Positions 35,561-48,100 of a stretch of 64,000 bases of DNA are shown one piece after another (position 1 is the first letter of the stretch; each line of letters opens with the position of its first letter). The notes below the pieces were generated by a model. The model saw only the letters and a program-made list of their open reading frames with translations, was not told where the DNA came from and did not search any database. The position numbers and the translations under genes are program-made. Origin of the DNA: Welwitschia mirabilis (taxonomy: Eukaryota; Gnetophyta; Gnetopsida; Welwitschiales). The stretch covers positions 157,042,524-157,106,523 of the forward strand of contig JBOZIK010000001.1 of NCBI GenBank assembly GCA_051453625.1, given 5' to 3'.

Positions 35561-35597
35561 TACAAATACCACCATGATAAAGATGAAGGACGTTTGA

Positions 35598-36606
35598 TTT
35601 TTTCCATTTGGACATACATTTTCTCTTAATTTGGTCTTTGGATCTATAGTAAAGATGTGTCTCTATCTATTTATAATTATCTATTGAATGGAAAAAGGAT
35701 TTTCTTTGATTATGAGTCCAATGTTATGGTGTTTTCATGGTATCATGATAATTAACTATGTCAGCATGCCAAGGAGAAGGATGAGTAAAGGATATCACAA
35801 AAATTGGTCATCTATAAAAGAATCATCAATCATAAAATCATTAAGAGAAGAAGAAATTCATGAGAAATGATATACTACATTATTATGCTTTTCTATTTTA
35901 TCAATGATAATAGGATTAATTTTTTACATAAGGAGGATCCATTTAATGAGTTTAGTGCTATAATAGTTCTTGATCATAAGGTATCTAATAATTGCATAGT
36001 TGGTATAAACATTTATGTGAAAGCCTAAAAGATATTGTTTAAATGTATTAAGATAAAAGATTATTGCTAACATTTATTTTTTAATAGTCATATAATTTAT
36101 TTAAGCTTGAGGCAAAGTTTTACTATGATAAGATATAACTTTAAAATCATTTTTATATTTTTATTTAAGAAACCCATCCACAATAATATTACTAGCATCA
36201 CATATTAACTTAAAATCTTTATTCCCCAATTGGGTTCCATAATAGATGTGGAAGAGATTTTAAGTGTTTTAAAAGCATGCTGACAAGATTCATTCCATTC
36301 AAATTTAGTTTTTTTTCAAATAACAAGTGGAGGGGTTCATAAATTTTATAATTATCCTAAATAAAGAAATAATAAAAATCACAATAACCAAGGAAAGATT
36401 AAACTTATTTTACATTTCTTGGAGGAGTTAGGTTTTTAATAATACTTAAAATTTTAGGGACAATTCTAATTCTTTTACTAAAAATGTGGTGACCTAAGAC
36501 AATTACATTATCAACTAAAAAGGAACTCTTTTTCCAACTTTAATGTAGGTCACTCTCAATGCATCTATCAAGGACTTTCTCTAACCTTTCTAAGATTTGT
36601 TCAAAG
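35598..36606 (-). pseudogene. pol: RNase H and RT part, first copy of a duplicated segment
   Basis: The minus strand reads VYTNYAIIRYLMIKNYY, LIKWILLM and DKIEKHNVVYH, the VYTDHxALRYL / LIRWILLLQEF / VENVVADH blocks of RNase H. It continues into the C-terminal part of reverse transcriptase up to the gap at 36,607. It is homologous throughout to 36,707-37,735, with clear but moderate divergence. Confidence 0.75.
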
Positions 36607-36706
36607 NNNNNNNNNNNNNNNNNNNNNNNNNNNNNNNNNNNNNNNNNNNNNNNNNNNNNNNNNNNNNNNNNNNNNNNNNNNNNNNNNNNNNNNNNNNNNN
36701 NNNNNN
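36607..36706. other. Assembly gap (100 N) between the duplicated RNase H-RT segments
   Basis: The left side stops at GATTTGTTCAAAG, the same point where copy two (37,735) reads GATTTATTCAAAG and carries on into reverse transcriptase. The join may combine two element copies. Confidence 0.95.
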
Positions 36707-38160
36707 CCCATTCAGGCATATATTTTCACATGATTTGGTCTTTGCACCTACGATAAAGATGTGGCTCTATCCATTCATAATTACCTATTCTATGAAAAAA
36801 ATATTTTTGTTATTATGACTTTAATGTTGTAGTATTTTCATGATAACAAGATAATTAACTATGTTAGCATTTCAAGGAGGAGAATGAGTAGAATATATGA
36901 CAAAAAGTTGTTCATCTAAAAAAGAATCATCAATCATAAGATTATTAAGAGAAAAAGAAAGATGTGATAAATGATCTGCTACATTATGTTTCCCTACTTT
37001 ATCAATGATGGTAAGATTAAATTATTGCATAAGAAGGATCCATTTAATAAGTCTAGCACTAGAACCTTTCTTAATCATAAGGTATTGAAAAGCTGCATAA
37101 TCGGTATAAATATTTGTATAAAATTTTAAAAGATAGTGTCTAAGATTATCGAGGCAAAAGATTATGGCTAACATTTCTTTCTCAATAGTAGTGTAATTCG
37201 ATTAAGCTTTAGACAAAGTTTGGCTATGATAAGATATAACTTTAAAATCATTTTTATACTTTTGTTTAAGAACCCCACCCACAACAATATTACTAGCATC
37301 ACATATTAGTTTAAAATCTTTATTCTAATTAAGTTCCCTTACAATAGGTGCGAAAGATATTTTTATCTTTAAATGTATCCAAAGAAAGATGATAAGATTT
37401 ATTCCATTCAAATTTACCTTCTTTTTCAAGTAATGAGTAAAGGGGTTTATAAATTTTATCATAATCCTAAATAAAATGACAATAAAAACCATAATAACCA
37501 AGAAAAGATTGAACTTATTTTATATTTATTACAGGAGTTAGGTTTTTAATGATACTTACTTTTTCAGGGTCCATTCTAATTCCCTTACTATAAATGTGGT
37601 GATGTAAGATAATTCTATTATCAACTAAAAAAAAACTCTTCTTCCAACTCAAATATAGATCACTCTCAATGCATCTATCAAGGACTTTCTGTAACCTTTT
37701 TAAGATTTATTCAAAGTTTTCACCAAAGATTGAGAAGTTATCCATAAAAATTTCAATTGAATCCTCTAACATATTAGAAAATATACCCATCATTACATGT
37801 TGAAAAGTACTAAGGGCATTACAAAATCGAAAAAGCATACATTTAAAAGCAAAAGTTCCAAAAGAAGTGAAAGTTAGTTTTGCTTGATCCTTACTAACTA
37901 TACAAACCTTATTATAACCACTATACCCATCAAAAAAGCAATAGAAAGCATGTCCTTGGATTTATCAAGTATTTGGTCAATACAAGGTAAAGGACAATGG
38001 TCTTTCTTTATTACCTCATTTAGCTTTATAAAATCAATACCCAATCTCCACTTTCCACCTTTCTTAGGTACTACCATCAAAGGGATAGCCCATTAACTAT
38101 CAGATATAGCATAAATAATTCTAATTTCCATTAATTTAATGGTTGGATTTAGTCTATTTT
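36707..38160 (-). pseudogene. pol: Reverse transcriptase and RNase H of element 3 (second copy, fuller)
   Basis: An open stretch (38,080-37,898) reads MMVVPKKGGKWRLGIDFIKL, NEVIKKDHCPLPCIDQIL and, with a small break, the SFLDGYxGYN block, the N-terminal RT motifs of Athila-like elements. Downstream on the minus strand come the CNAL/TFQH region near 37,820, the thumb and connection, and RNase H blocks repeating those at 35.6-36.2 kb. In life this enzyme copies element RNA to DNA using the tRNA primer. Several stops; a YxDD box is not cleanly readable. Confidence 0.85.
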
Positions 38161-38752
38161 GGGATTACCTAACAGGTTTTGCATTATCCTCAACATATAT
38201 TTTATGCTAAAGAAGGGAAGTATGAATGGATATTAAATAGTTGTGGATTCAAGTAAACACATTAACCTTAGAATTCAAAAGTGAGATTAAAATCAATTCT
38301 TGCTGAGCAAAAACTTCTCACTTATTATTAATGATTTATTCTAATCATCACATAGAAAGATATATTCTAGTCCACTACATAAAGATTCTAGATTTAAATT
38401 CAAATTTTTAGTTTCTATTAATTTTTCTTTAGAGTTGATTGTCGTCTCTGGCCATCATCCAAATGACAAGAATGGACAATATCCTCAAAATATTAAGTCT
38501 TAGTTATTTTCGAATGTTGGAATTCTTCACAGATTACAGTTTTGATTTCTCCATTCTCCCAATCAAAATAGTTGATTTCTAAATGCTCATAGTTGAGTTC
38601 ATCATGATCAAAAGCTTTCAATTTTTCTACTTCAAGAGGATCATCATACAATGTAGGCTCATAAAGGATTAATCATCTCTCTTCAAGTGGATGATGTTGT
38701 AAAAATAATGTTGGCTTAATTTCTTTTTCAACATTCCACTCATCACCTAGGT

Positions 38753-39208
38753 NNNNNNNNNNNNNNNNNNNNNNNNNNNNNNNNNNNNNNNNNNNNNNNN
38801 NNNNNNNNNNNNNNNNNNNNNNNNNNNNNNNNNNNNNNNNNNNNNNNNNNNNNNNNNNNNNNNNNNNNNNNNNNNNNNNNNNNNNNNNNNNNNNNNNNNN
38901 NNNNNNNNNNNNNNNNNNNNNNNNNNNNNNNNNNNNNNNNNNNNNNNNNNNNNNNNNNNNNNNNNNNNNNNNNNNNNNNNNNNNNNNNNNNNNNNNNNNN
39001 NNNNNNNNNNNNNNNNNNNNNNNNNNNNNNNNNNNNNNNNNNNNNNNNNNNNNNNNNNNNNNNNNNNNNNNNNNNNNNNNNNNNNNNNNNNNNNNNNNNN
39101 NNNNNNNNNNNNNNNNNNNNNNNNNNNNNNNNNNNNNNNNNNNNNNNNNNNNNNNNNNNNNNNNNNNNNNNNNNNNNNNNNNNNNNNNNNNNNNNNNNNN
39201 NNNNNNNN
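38753..39208. other. Assembly gap (456 N)
   Basis: The gap removes the sequence between protease and reverse transcriptase. A 232-codon frame listed across it is mostly N and is real only in its first third. Confidence 0.99.
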
Positions 39209-39640
39209 GAAAACGCTAATGGTAAATGTTTTATTTCCTAAGTAACACTCCATCCTTTCAGTTTTTATATTAATAATACAATGGGATATTGCATAAAATG
39301 CTATACCTAGAAGTAGTGGGTAACCTCCATTATGCTCAACTTTAATCACAATCATATCTATTGGATAAAATGTTTCTTTAATTTGAATCACCAAATCTTT
39401 TGTTACTCCTAAAAGTTCCTTCACTAATGTATCCACCAATTCCAAGATGATACATGTAGGCTCAATTCTACTTTCTAAACTAAGTCAATGACAAATGTGT
39501 AAAGTCATAATGTTAAAACTCACTTCTATATCAATTAAGGCTTTCTTAATTCTTTTATTTTCTTCTAATGTGACACTAACTATTACTACCTCAAGATCAT
39601 TATTTTGGACATTTTTGCAAAATTAAGTTAGTTATAAATT
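39209..39640 (-). pseudogene. pro: Aspartic protease of element 3
   Basis: An open minus-strand stretch from 39,445 reads LGVTKDLVIQIKETFYPIDM, then GGYPLLLGIAFYAISHCIIN. This matches the GVxEDVLVxVxxFxFPxDF and PLILGRPFLATxRA blocks of Athila/Tat protease. Upstream, near 39,530, the active-site block DLGASINLMPL is represented by DIEVSFNIMTL, so the catalytic D-x-G-A motif has lost its Gly. The right end of the known sequence is cut by the gap at 39,208. Confidence 0.8.
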
Positions 39641-39836
39641 AGGCTAGGAAGACTTTACTAGATATGGTTCATTTTTATTTCCTCTTAAGTAGGTCTTTTT
39701 GCAACTTAGAATATTTCCTACAAGAGTTTCCAAAATGGTAAATTTATGCTCACTTATTACATTAAGGCTTTAAGATGATCATTAAAGGGAGGAGTGGTAT
39801 TTAATCTATCAAGCCAAGGGGTAGCAGGATTCTTTC

Positions 39837-39910
39837 CTTTATCTTTAGAAAAACTTTTCTTATTAATCTTATCACTTAAAGGAGAAAGGAAGTTATAATT
39901 TTCTGAGATT
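39837..39910. repeat. 74-bp contig-end duplication, left copy
   Basis: Positions 39,837-39,910 are identical, base for base, to 40,011-40,084 on the other side of a 100-N gap. This is the signature of two overlapping contig ends that were not merged. Confidence 0.95.
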
Positions 39911-40010
39911 NNNNNNNNNNNNNNNNNNNNNNNNNNNNNNNNNNNNNNNNNNNNNNNNNNNNNNNNNNNNNNNNNNNNNNNNNNNNNNNNNNNNNNNNNN
40001 NNNNNNNNNN
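39911..40010. other. Assembly gap (100 N), probably false
   Basis: Flanked by the exact 74-bp duplication; the true sequence most likely has one copy and no gap. Confidence 0.9.
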
Positions 40011-40084
40011 CTTTATCTTTAGAAAAACTTTTCTTATTAATCTTATCACTTAAAGGAGAAAGGAAGTTATAATTTTCTGAGATT
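40011..40084. repeat. 74-bp contig-end duplication, right copy
   Basis: Exact partner of 39,837-39,910. Perfect identity in DNA where genuine repeats are all strongly diverged argues against a biological duplication. Confidence 0.95.
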
Positions 40085-40899
40085 TTAATATCCTCTTCTT
40101 CCTCTTTATCTTTCTTATCATTTTTGGAAGTTGAAGCCTCATAGTAGGAGGTGTTATATCATTTTTACTTCTTGTTACAACCTTACAATATTTTCTTACT
40201 TCATTAGGGTTTAGTAAAGGGTATGTTGCAACTAATCCTTATGGTCTTTGATTTGCAAGAATAGTTTGTTAANNNNNATTCACTAGATTTTTAATGTCTG
40301 AATTTATCTTCTCTTGAGATTTTCTTAATTCATCAATGAAATTTCTAAGTGGATTAGTTTGATTTTGAGACATTGATGTACTTACTTAATAATGTGAGCT
40401 ACTTTGTTGGAAGTGAGAGTTATTTGTTTGAAAGTTTACATTCTCAAATCTATTTCTAAATGGCTGAAAATTTGGATAATTTGTTTGAATGTTTTTGAAT
40501 TTGTTCTCAAAAGATTGGAAGTTAGGTTATTCATTCATCCTAGGTTGAAATTGGTTTCAATTTTGATTTTGATCTCTAAAGTTTGAAGACTTTGATTAAA
40601 TGAACACAACTCTTCATAAATTTTCTCTTTATAAGTTGGCAATAAAGGACATTTTTTAGTTATATAATAGTTTTCTTCATATAAATCACAATTTAGAATC
40701 ACATTCTTGTATCTAGAATCACTTGAGTGTATTTTTCTACTATTGTTGTGAAATCCTTAATTACATTTATTGGTTCTTTTTTTATGTTACTTCCTCCTTT
40801 TCTTGTTTTACTTCCTTAAGATCTTTTATGATTTGATGTATAGTATAGTTTTTTTAAATGTTGGTTTAGGCCATGTTTGACTTAATTCTACTAGTTCTT

Positions 40900-41560
40900 C
40901 CAACAACCTTCCTGCATTTTCTAAAGTAAGATTCATTAAATTTCCACCATGTAAAAAATATACAAGTTGTTTAGTTTGGCTATTAAGTCCACTATGAAAA
41001 TAGTTTATTAATTCTTCTTGAGTAAATGCATCAATGGAATTAGAATGAATTGCAATGAAAAATCATTCATAAGTAGTGGCATATCTTTATAAGGTGGTTG
41101 TTGGAAATTTGTTACCTCTTTCTTTCTTTTTTTAATTGTTGTTTTTCCTATAAATCTTTTTATAAAGGCTTCTTGAACTTTGTTCCTTGTTTTTAAGCTT
41201 TTATGTGGAATAGTTCTTAGCCATAATTTTGCTTTTCCTTTTAATGTGATGGAAACGATAACCATGTAAGTACAAACACTAATTTGTTTTATACCATTTC
41301 TTGAAGTAAGCACTAGTTATTCAATGTTGGCTACATGTTGAAGGGAATCTTCATAGTATTTCCATTAAACATAGAATATGCATTTAGATTTCTTAACTAG
41401 ATATCATCACCAGAAGGTAGGTCAAAAGGATTTTGGATTTCATGCTTTTTATTTACAATTAGTTCTTTAAAAGTAACATTAGCATTTGGATTTATAAGGG
41501 TAGTAGAGGTTCCTATCATAATAGGAGGATTAGATGAAGCTACTTAATTTTGTTTTTACA
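40900..41560 (-). pseudogene. gag: Gag of element 3
   Basis: A 101-codon open stretch (41,313-41,008) reads VSITLKGKAKLWLRTIPHKS, then EAFIKRF, RKKEVTNFQQPPYKDMPLL and MNDF. It is the Athila/Tat gag core: LxGKAKxWLxSLPxxSI, AFLxKFFP, LRxxITNFxQ and an ExLYExWERF counterpart. It lies about 0.7 kb after the primer site. Upstream sequence to about 41,560 gives further fragments in the same sense. Stops at expected Gln/Trp codons. Confidence 0.85.
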
Positions 41561-42226
41561 TAAAATTCGATATTGTAATAAAACTATTTTCTTCTAAACT
41601 TTCTTTTGAAAAATTTCCTTTGAAAAAATTAGATTCTAAAACAGTAAATGCAAAAAAAAAATTTTACTTAATTCTTGAAATATTTTGCATCCTAGGGGTG
41701 TATGTACCTGGGTTTAGTTTGTAGTTAATCAAACCTTCTCAGATGTCTTCTTCGATCAACAATTACTCTCTTTGATCTTACGTCTTTTTACTAGAGTTTA
41801 CCAGGTCCCAGCATGCTCAGTTTTGTTTCTATAAACATTGTCTCTATGGTAATTTGGATGATGTACTTGGATGACAGAACACATAAAAAAAATAAAAATA
41901 AAATACATAGAAAAACAGAATAGCAAAATAACACAGAATGAAAACTGAAAGTTTTCCTCTGAGTCATCTGGATGAGAAAGGGGATGATACAAAAAACCCT
42001 AGTTCTTATGAAAATGAAAAAACCTAGTTTTATGAGCTATCATCACTGCACATCGTCTGGACAATAAGAGGGATGAGAAGACATTATTTTTGGAATGTGA
42101 ATCAGAAAATGCAGGAAAAAAACCTATGGTTCTACTGTAAAGATACAATGTTACTATAGACAAATAGCTAAATGAAAATTCAAGCTATTTATCTGAGCAA
42201 GACAATCTTTGAACTCCAAGCAGCCT

Positions 42227-42244
42227 TCTCTGGAAATAGCGTCA
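42227..42244 (-). other. Primer-binding site of element 3, tRNA-Asp type
   Basis: The minus strand reads TGACGCTATTTCCAGAGA, 3 bases after the 5' LTR end. The plant tRNA-Asp primer site is TGGCGCCGTTGCCGGGGA; 12 of 18 bases agree and five of the six mismatches are G-to-A or C-to-T. The following AGG also matches. This fixes element orientation and supports an Athila-like lineage. Confidence 0.75.
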
Positions 42245-42247
42245 AGA

Positions 42248-43500
42248 TATCGTGGTATGTGTTTATGAAACATTACATCCTTAGTCAAATCCTATCAATC
42301 ACAAATATATGCACAAATACAACACACTAATATAGAAGGGAGTGGACCCAAATGTCATAATTCTATCGAAGGCATAGACAAGAAGAAAGAGAAATGATTT
42401 TAAATAAAATACTCATGCATTTTCTAAGTGGAACAAAATAACAATGCAAAGTAAAAAATGCAAATAAGCACACTTATACAAATGAGATGCAAAACTAATC
42501 TAAATGCAACATCTATTTAGTTACCAAATCAACCTGTCACAAAGATCAGCCTTATATAATCTAAATCAATGAAGGAAAGCTATCACCTGACTAAGACCAA
42601 CCTAACCTCTCAAGTGCATCAAACAAAATATAAAAACAATGCAAAATTAATATAGTAAATGACATGAAATGTATCTAAACTACGAGTATCAATTTTAACA
42701 AAGGCTTCTCTTGTGATCTATATCATAGATGAAGATATTATGGAATCATAAGCAACATAAACCATAAGGGAGATGCAGATAACAAAAGATGTAAAAAAAA
42801 AAAAAATAGAGTTCTGATTATATTCAGACCAACATCCGTGTTACAAAGCAGCAGCTCCTTAATGAAGGATACATAGCCCAACACCAAGGAAGACGTCTCT
42901 CTACAACTGCAAGAATAGATCTCTTTCCCTTTGATCTCCTATTAAGATAATTTCCAATGCCAAAGAAGATAAACTCAAAGTTGAGGACGAAGGAGGTATT
43001 TATTATAAACAAAGACTCTAAAAATAGCAAATACTAATAGATGTGATAAAACCCTAACAGTTGTGCAAGAAGACACATGACACATGGCAAAAGTTTGGTG
43101 AAGTGTTATATTTAGATGTTGTCCTATTGGTTGTCTAGATGTTACAGAAAATGATGTCATATCATATAGGATCAACATTAGCTACTAGATTATTCTAGTA
43201 AGTGTCTTAGTTAGCATAAGTTTTTTTGTCATCTGTATGGTCATCCAGATGATAAGGTGGATGATGGGCTTTGTAAAGATGTTTCTTGTATCAGATCGAT
43301 CTCTTTGATTATAGGATTTCTACTTCAGATAGGAAGTATTGCAATTTGCTTTATATGCTACTAAATGTAATGAAGATCACATGTTTTCATGATTTTTACC
43401 TTAGCTCTCCATTATTGTTGAAACTCAGCATAAACCTGTCTAATGTCTTGTAAACTACTCAAAATACCCTATCAAATATATACAATTTGGTAGCGCAACA
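42248..43500 (-). repeat. 5' LTR of element 3
   Basis: Partner of 29,231-30,469. It ends GCGCAACA on the plus strand and is followed at once by the GTCTT target duplication. The weak minus-strand frames at 42,824-43,178 lie inside and are not called as genes. Confidence 0.88.
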
Positions 43501-43505
43501 GTCTT
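43501..43505. repeat. Target-site duplication GTCTT (right)
   Basis: Identical to 29,226-29,230. Confidence 0.8.
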
Positions 43506-45100
43506 TCACTTTTTATTCATTCTCTCTACACTAACAAACCTCCCAAGAAGCACGAACGGTGTCAAATGATGGGAAGCATGACCTATAACACTATGATCAT
43601 TCCACACACTGCTTATGTAGCAATACTCTTTTTGATACCTCCTATCATTCCTTTATTTCTTCTATAAATGACATGCATTTTTTTCCCAAAGGATTCAAAT
43701 ATAATTAAAAAATCATAGTTTGTGTGTAAATTTAACTGTTTTAATCTTTCTGTTGCTTATGCTTTTGCTTATGTGAATATGTAGGTGCAGTGGATGAAAT
43801 CTATATTAACCTATTCATTTCTCTTATTGAAAGTCTTCAAATACTTGCTTATAACATGCAACTAGAGAAAACATCCTTTGTAGTAATAACATTGCACTAG
43901 TGAATATGGAAGCTCTGAGAGCATACTTGAAAGAGAAAATGTAGTGTTATTAGTATAAATCCCATTACTTCTCAACTCCTCATGCAACACTCGCATAATA
44001 TCACTTAATTACATGATCTTATTTTTTAGACATAAGAGAGCATATTCTATTAAACAAGTTAGAGAAATAAGATGAACATCTCTTACATCTTTAAAGTCAA
44101 AGCCAAATTAAGTCTAAAAATAAGAAGGGTTTACCTTCATACATGCTGAAACAACTTTGATCCCTATTTGAAATTGTATGGATCTCTCTGCCAAATAATC
44201 ATCACCATTTCATTGCCTCTTCTTTTTTTTGGTCCCAAACTATTATTACTATTTTTTTCCAAAAAACCATTTAGGGGATTTTAAAGTGGAAATGTTTTCG
44301 ATAAAGTAGAAGCAAAAAGGAAAGAAAAAGATGAAGACTTAATTATAAAGCTCTATAATACACTTTTAATAGAGAAAAAAACATAGACTCAATTTCTCTT
44401 TTTGTTCTTGAAAATCAAAACTTTATACATACATATTTTAAAGAAAACAAGATGATTTGTAACTTCCGATTCATCTAATTCTACTTTACATATAGAGATC
44501 AAACAATTTTAATGCATTTTCTGCACATCGCCATTATTATTATACAATATCAGATGTTTATATTAATAAAAAAGACTTGTCTTTTATAGTGTTAGATTTT
44601 GCAAGTATTAGGTAAGGGGTCGTATTTGGTATTGGAACTTTTAATGATCTTACCTCGTTTAAAATACAACCCCTATAATTGCTCAAAGGAATGATCTCCT
44701 AGCATGTTAAGTGTCCCTAGGTTATTTTTATTTTTCTCATCTTTTTGATAAAAGATCTCTTTGTTTTTTTTCCTTTTTTTTAAACTTTGTTGAATATAGA
44801 ACTCGAAACATTTAGTCATTATACCTCTCTTTAGAAGTCTAGCCACCACAACCCCCTATACATCATCACATTTATAATAATGAAAATTATTTCTTTATAT
44901 AGAGTTAGCATAGAACACTTTTAAACTATGGATTACTTTGTTTAGTTGGATTAGAAAGTGTTTTCTGTAACTACAATGATGTAAGGATTTTGAGCTTTAC
45001 AATAACCTCATAATGGGAGAATTAAAATATTGTACATATTATAGAATATGGCTTTCAAGGAGCTTTATCATATAATTTCAAAGACAGAATAGTAGGTAGG
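43506..45100. other. AT-rich DNA between element 3 and LINE 2
   Basis: No gene, RNA or repeat boundary was recognised. The left end should be the continuation of whatever stood at 29.2 kb before element 3 inserted. Confidence 0.5.
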
Positions 45101-45119
45101 AATTTTGATTTATCTTGAT

Positions 45120-48100
45120 TGATGATTTATTTTAGCAACATGCTACTACTCTTTCTTTGTAATATATTTTCTTGTAAATCTTAGGTTATCTATTAAAATG
45201 GATGTCTTTCTTAAGACAGATTAACTCAATTTTATCACATTATGATATTGTTGTCTTACATGAAAAATATTTTTCTTGGAATTTCTTCTTATGCGTTATT
45301 TGAAACCTATATGGTAGTGGAAGCTATTTTCTCATGTACTTTTATTCACCATTGTGCTATTTAATAGTTTGACAATGAAAATCAAATTTTGATTTTAATA
45401 CTCTGGAACACCATCATGTGCCTTTTTTATGGAGTTGTGAGATTTTCCTCTTACTTTTAAGAAATTCAAGCCTTTTACTAATATTCTAAACTTCTCTTCC
45501 TCTCTTGGAAGTTGAACAAGGTATTTCATCAATATAAATTAGAATAATAATAAGAAAGTTTTATCTCTTAAAATAGATTTTATTACTCATCATTAATAAG
45601 TTGTTTGCTTTACATTTTTCCTAATTCCTACAACTATTACCACAAAGGAGGTCATTTATTTAATTAATTTCCCTCCTTACAATTGAAGAAGTTTATTGAT
45701 GAATGTTGTTAGAACAAAGCTAAGACTCCTATGTTTCAAAATACTTCATTTGGTGGTAAAAATCATATAATAATAAAAACTCAAAATATCTAATCTTATT
45801 CAACTAATAAAGGCAAGACGTTGATGATTCTCCATTTAGAAAGTCTCTACTTCCACAAAATTCTCACACTTCTCTTTCAAATGATGCTTTGAAAAATAAT
45901 AGAAATTGAGTGTAAAATATTTGAAATGACCTAATGATCCAATCTTGATGAACCTTTAAAGAAAACTAAGTTTCTTAATGGAACAACTTCTTTTATTATC
46001 AAAGCCTCAAAAGACAGCATCCAAACCTCTAATCAGTTCTAGGTTTTAATAGCCAATTGCAAGAATTACATGAAACTTGAATCCAACCTAATGATTGATT
46101 TATCTAATAAAGAGTCATTCCGTACATACCCCTAATTTTATATTCTTAGAATGTCCAAGTGTTCACATATAGTATTTAAAGAAGACGAGTTGAGAATTCC
46201 ATTTAGCAACATCTCCTATCTCTTAATTTTATATAATTATAAGAAATTAAAAATCTTTTAACAAAAATTAACTTTTATTGAGAATTTATTTATTAAAGAT
46301 ATCGTTATGGTTATCATAAAACATTGTATTGATAGATATGATTTTTCTACCATTCTTCACTCATGTTAACACTTTAAAGTAGTTAAAAATGATGATGGTT
46401 CTCAAAAGAGATCTTCCTGCCTACTTCTTTCTTCCCCTCATGTAGCTTTTAGAATCTACTCTGTTTATGCTCTAAATGAAGCTTATAAAAAAGTGATTTT
46501 ATGGTTAGAATTATTTTTCTCTCTTTGAAATATTCCTTTGATCCTTAGTAAGCATCTTAATATGGTAGAAAATTTGTTTAGTAAGATTGGAAACTTCTCT
46601 TTTCACATGAATCCCTTAAAAAAAGAATTTGGTCTTTTCTTAAAAACTAGTTTAACCTTATTCACTACTTGCAATGTTAGTCTTCTCCCCAAGAAGTATT
46701 TAATGCTTGATTAAATTTTTGATGAGAATCTGATTGTAATTTTTAATGCCTTAATAAATTCCACTTTTCTTCTATCTTTTTTTGGAATCACAATGTTTTT
46801 GTTATATTCTATAATAATCACTTATTATTAGATCATTATGTCATTTTTCCACAGATTGACTTCAAACATCTGGCCAAGTGAAATTATGCTTTTTTTTTAA
46901 GATTGCATGGAAATGCATATGATTCTAAACGATACTCTATGAAATGTAGAGTCTTGTCCAACTGATAACATGACATAGATTGCATGGTGGGTTCATGCAA
47001 TGTATCATCTATGAAATCATTCTAGACATTTTCGTAAAGAAGTAACCACTAAAGTAAGAAAAGTGTATTCAAAGATTCGATATCATATGTCATCAAGTTT
47101 TATTGCTATAGAACAAGTCCTTTTAATCATCATCTCTTTAAGGAGTTTTTACAAATTAAGAATTGTTTAAATTCATGTGAAATCTCCTTTTCTAAAAGTA
47201 GTACTCTAAAGAGGAGAATTTCTTAACATAACATTTGATGCTAATTATAAATAATCTTTTAAGTTCCTTTTTGAGATGTCCTTTTTTTCAGATAGAACAA
47301 ACTTATTTAATATTTGTTATGGACTCTGGTCCTTAGGCCATTCTTGTTATTTAGTCAAGCATTTTACTAAGATCTTCAAATCAGATGGTTTTTTTAAGCA
47401 TCTTTTTGAACAAAATGCAAACTTCATTTCCTAGAAGGTTTTAGAAGTTCATTATCAAATGCCAAAGAAAGATATTACAACACATGAGTTAAAAGCAAAC
47501 TAATTTGTCATAGTTAAGGGTAAGGATTTAGGAATGGATTTTTTTTTATAGAGTTTTATAAAAACCATTAGAATATTATTAGAAAATACTTGAAATGAAA
47601 GGAAACTTAGGTCCAAAGCTTAATGAAGTTCTCATTTGTCTTTTTTCCAAAATCAAACTATTTCTAATTAGAGATCAATTACTCTACTCAATGTTTCTTA
47701 TAAGCTTTTAGCCATTGATATGCATTTTGGCATAATTTTGCATCAGTAGGGAAAATTGCATGCAATTTCTTAGTTTGATAATGAATTGTTATTCCCTACA
47801 ACATGACATCACAATTTGACAGCAATGAATTGTTATGCCTTACAACATAGCACCGAAATTTGACGCAATTGGGTAAAATGCAACAGTAGTGCACTTGCAT
47901 AAAAGAATGGCAAAATTTGGCCATTTTTCATTTTTGTAAGAATAGAAACAACATGCATTAAAAGCACAACAGAGGAGATTTTCTCTTCATTTTTTCCTAC
48001 TATCTTGCATTTTGCTCATAACAAACATCATTTTGAAAGGCAACTTAAGATTTCTTTTGCATCAATCATTTACATTGCAGACATTTTAGTGGAAACATGT

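Larger units (their letters stand above)
29231..43500 (-). mobile_element. Element 3: complete, decayed Ty3/gypsy (Athila/Tat-type) retrotransposon (14.3 kb)
   Basis: LTRs at 29,231-30,469 and 42,248-43,500 flank a minus-strand gag (41.5-40.9 kb), protease (39.6-39.2), reverse transcriptase and RNase H (38.2-35.6), integrase (35.6-34.4), the conserved module with a GA microsatellite, and an extra frame (32.2-31.0). A GTCTT target duplication bounds it. A tRNA-Asp-type primer site follows the 5' LTR by 3 bases and a polypurine tract precedes the 3' LTR. Three gaps (36.6, 38.75 and 39.9 kb) and a duplicated RNase H-RT segment make the internal length uncertain. All frames carry stops. Confidence 0.92.

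Noticed and set aside
35598-37735. Dual RNase H domain of the Tat lineage
   Set aside because: The two RNase H copies are similar at DNA level over a whole kilobase including RT, so this is a segment duplication or misjoin, not the ancient, divergent second RNase H of Tat elements.
38747-39445. A 232-codon open frame
   Set aside because: Two thirds of it is unknown bases from the 456-N gap; only the first part is real protease sequence.
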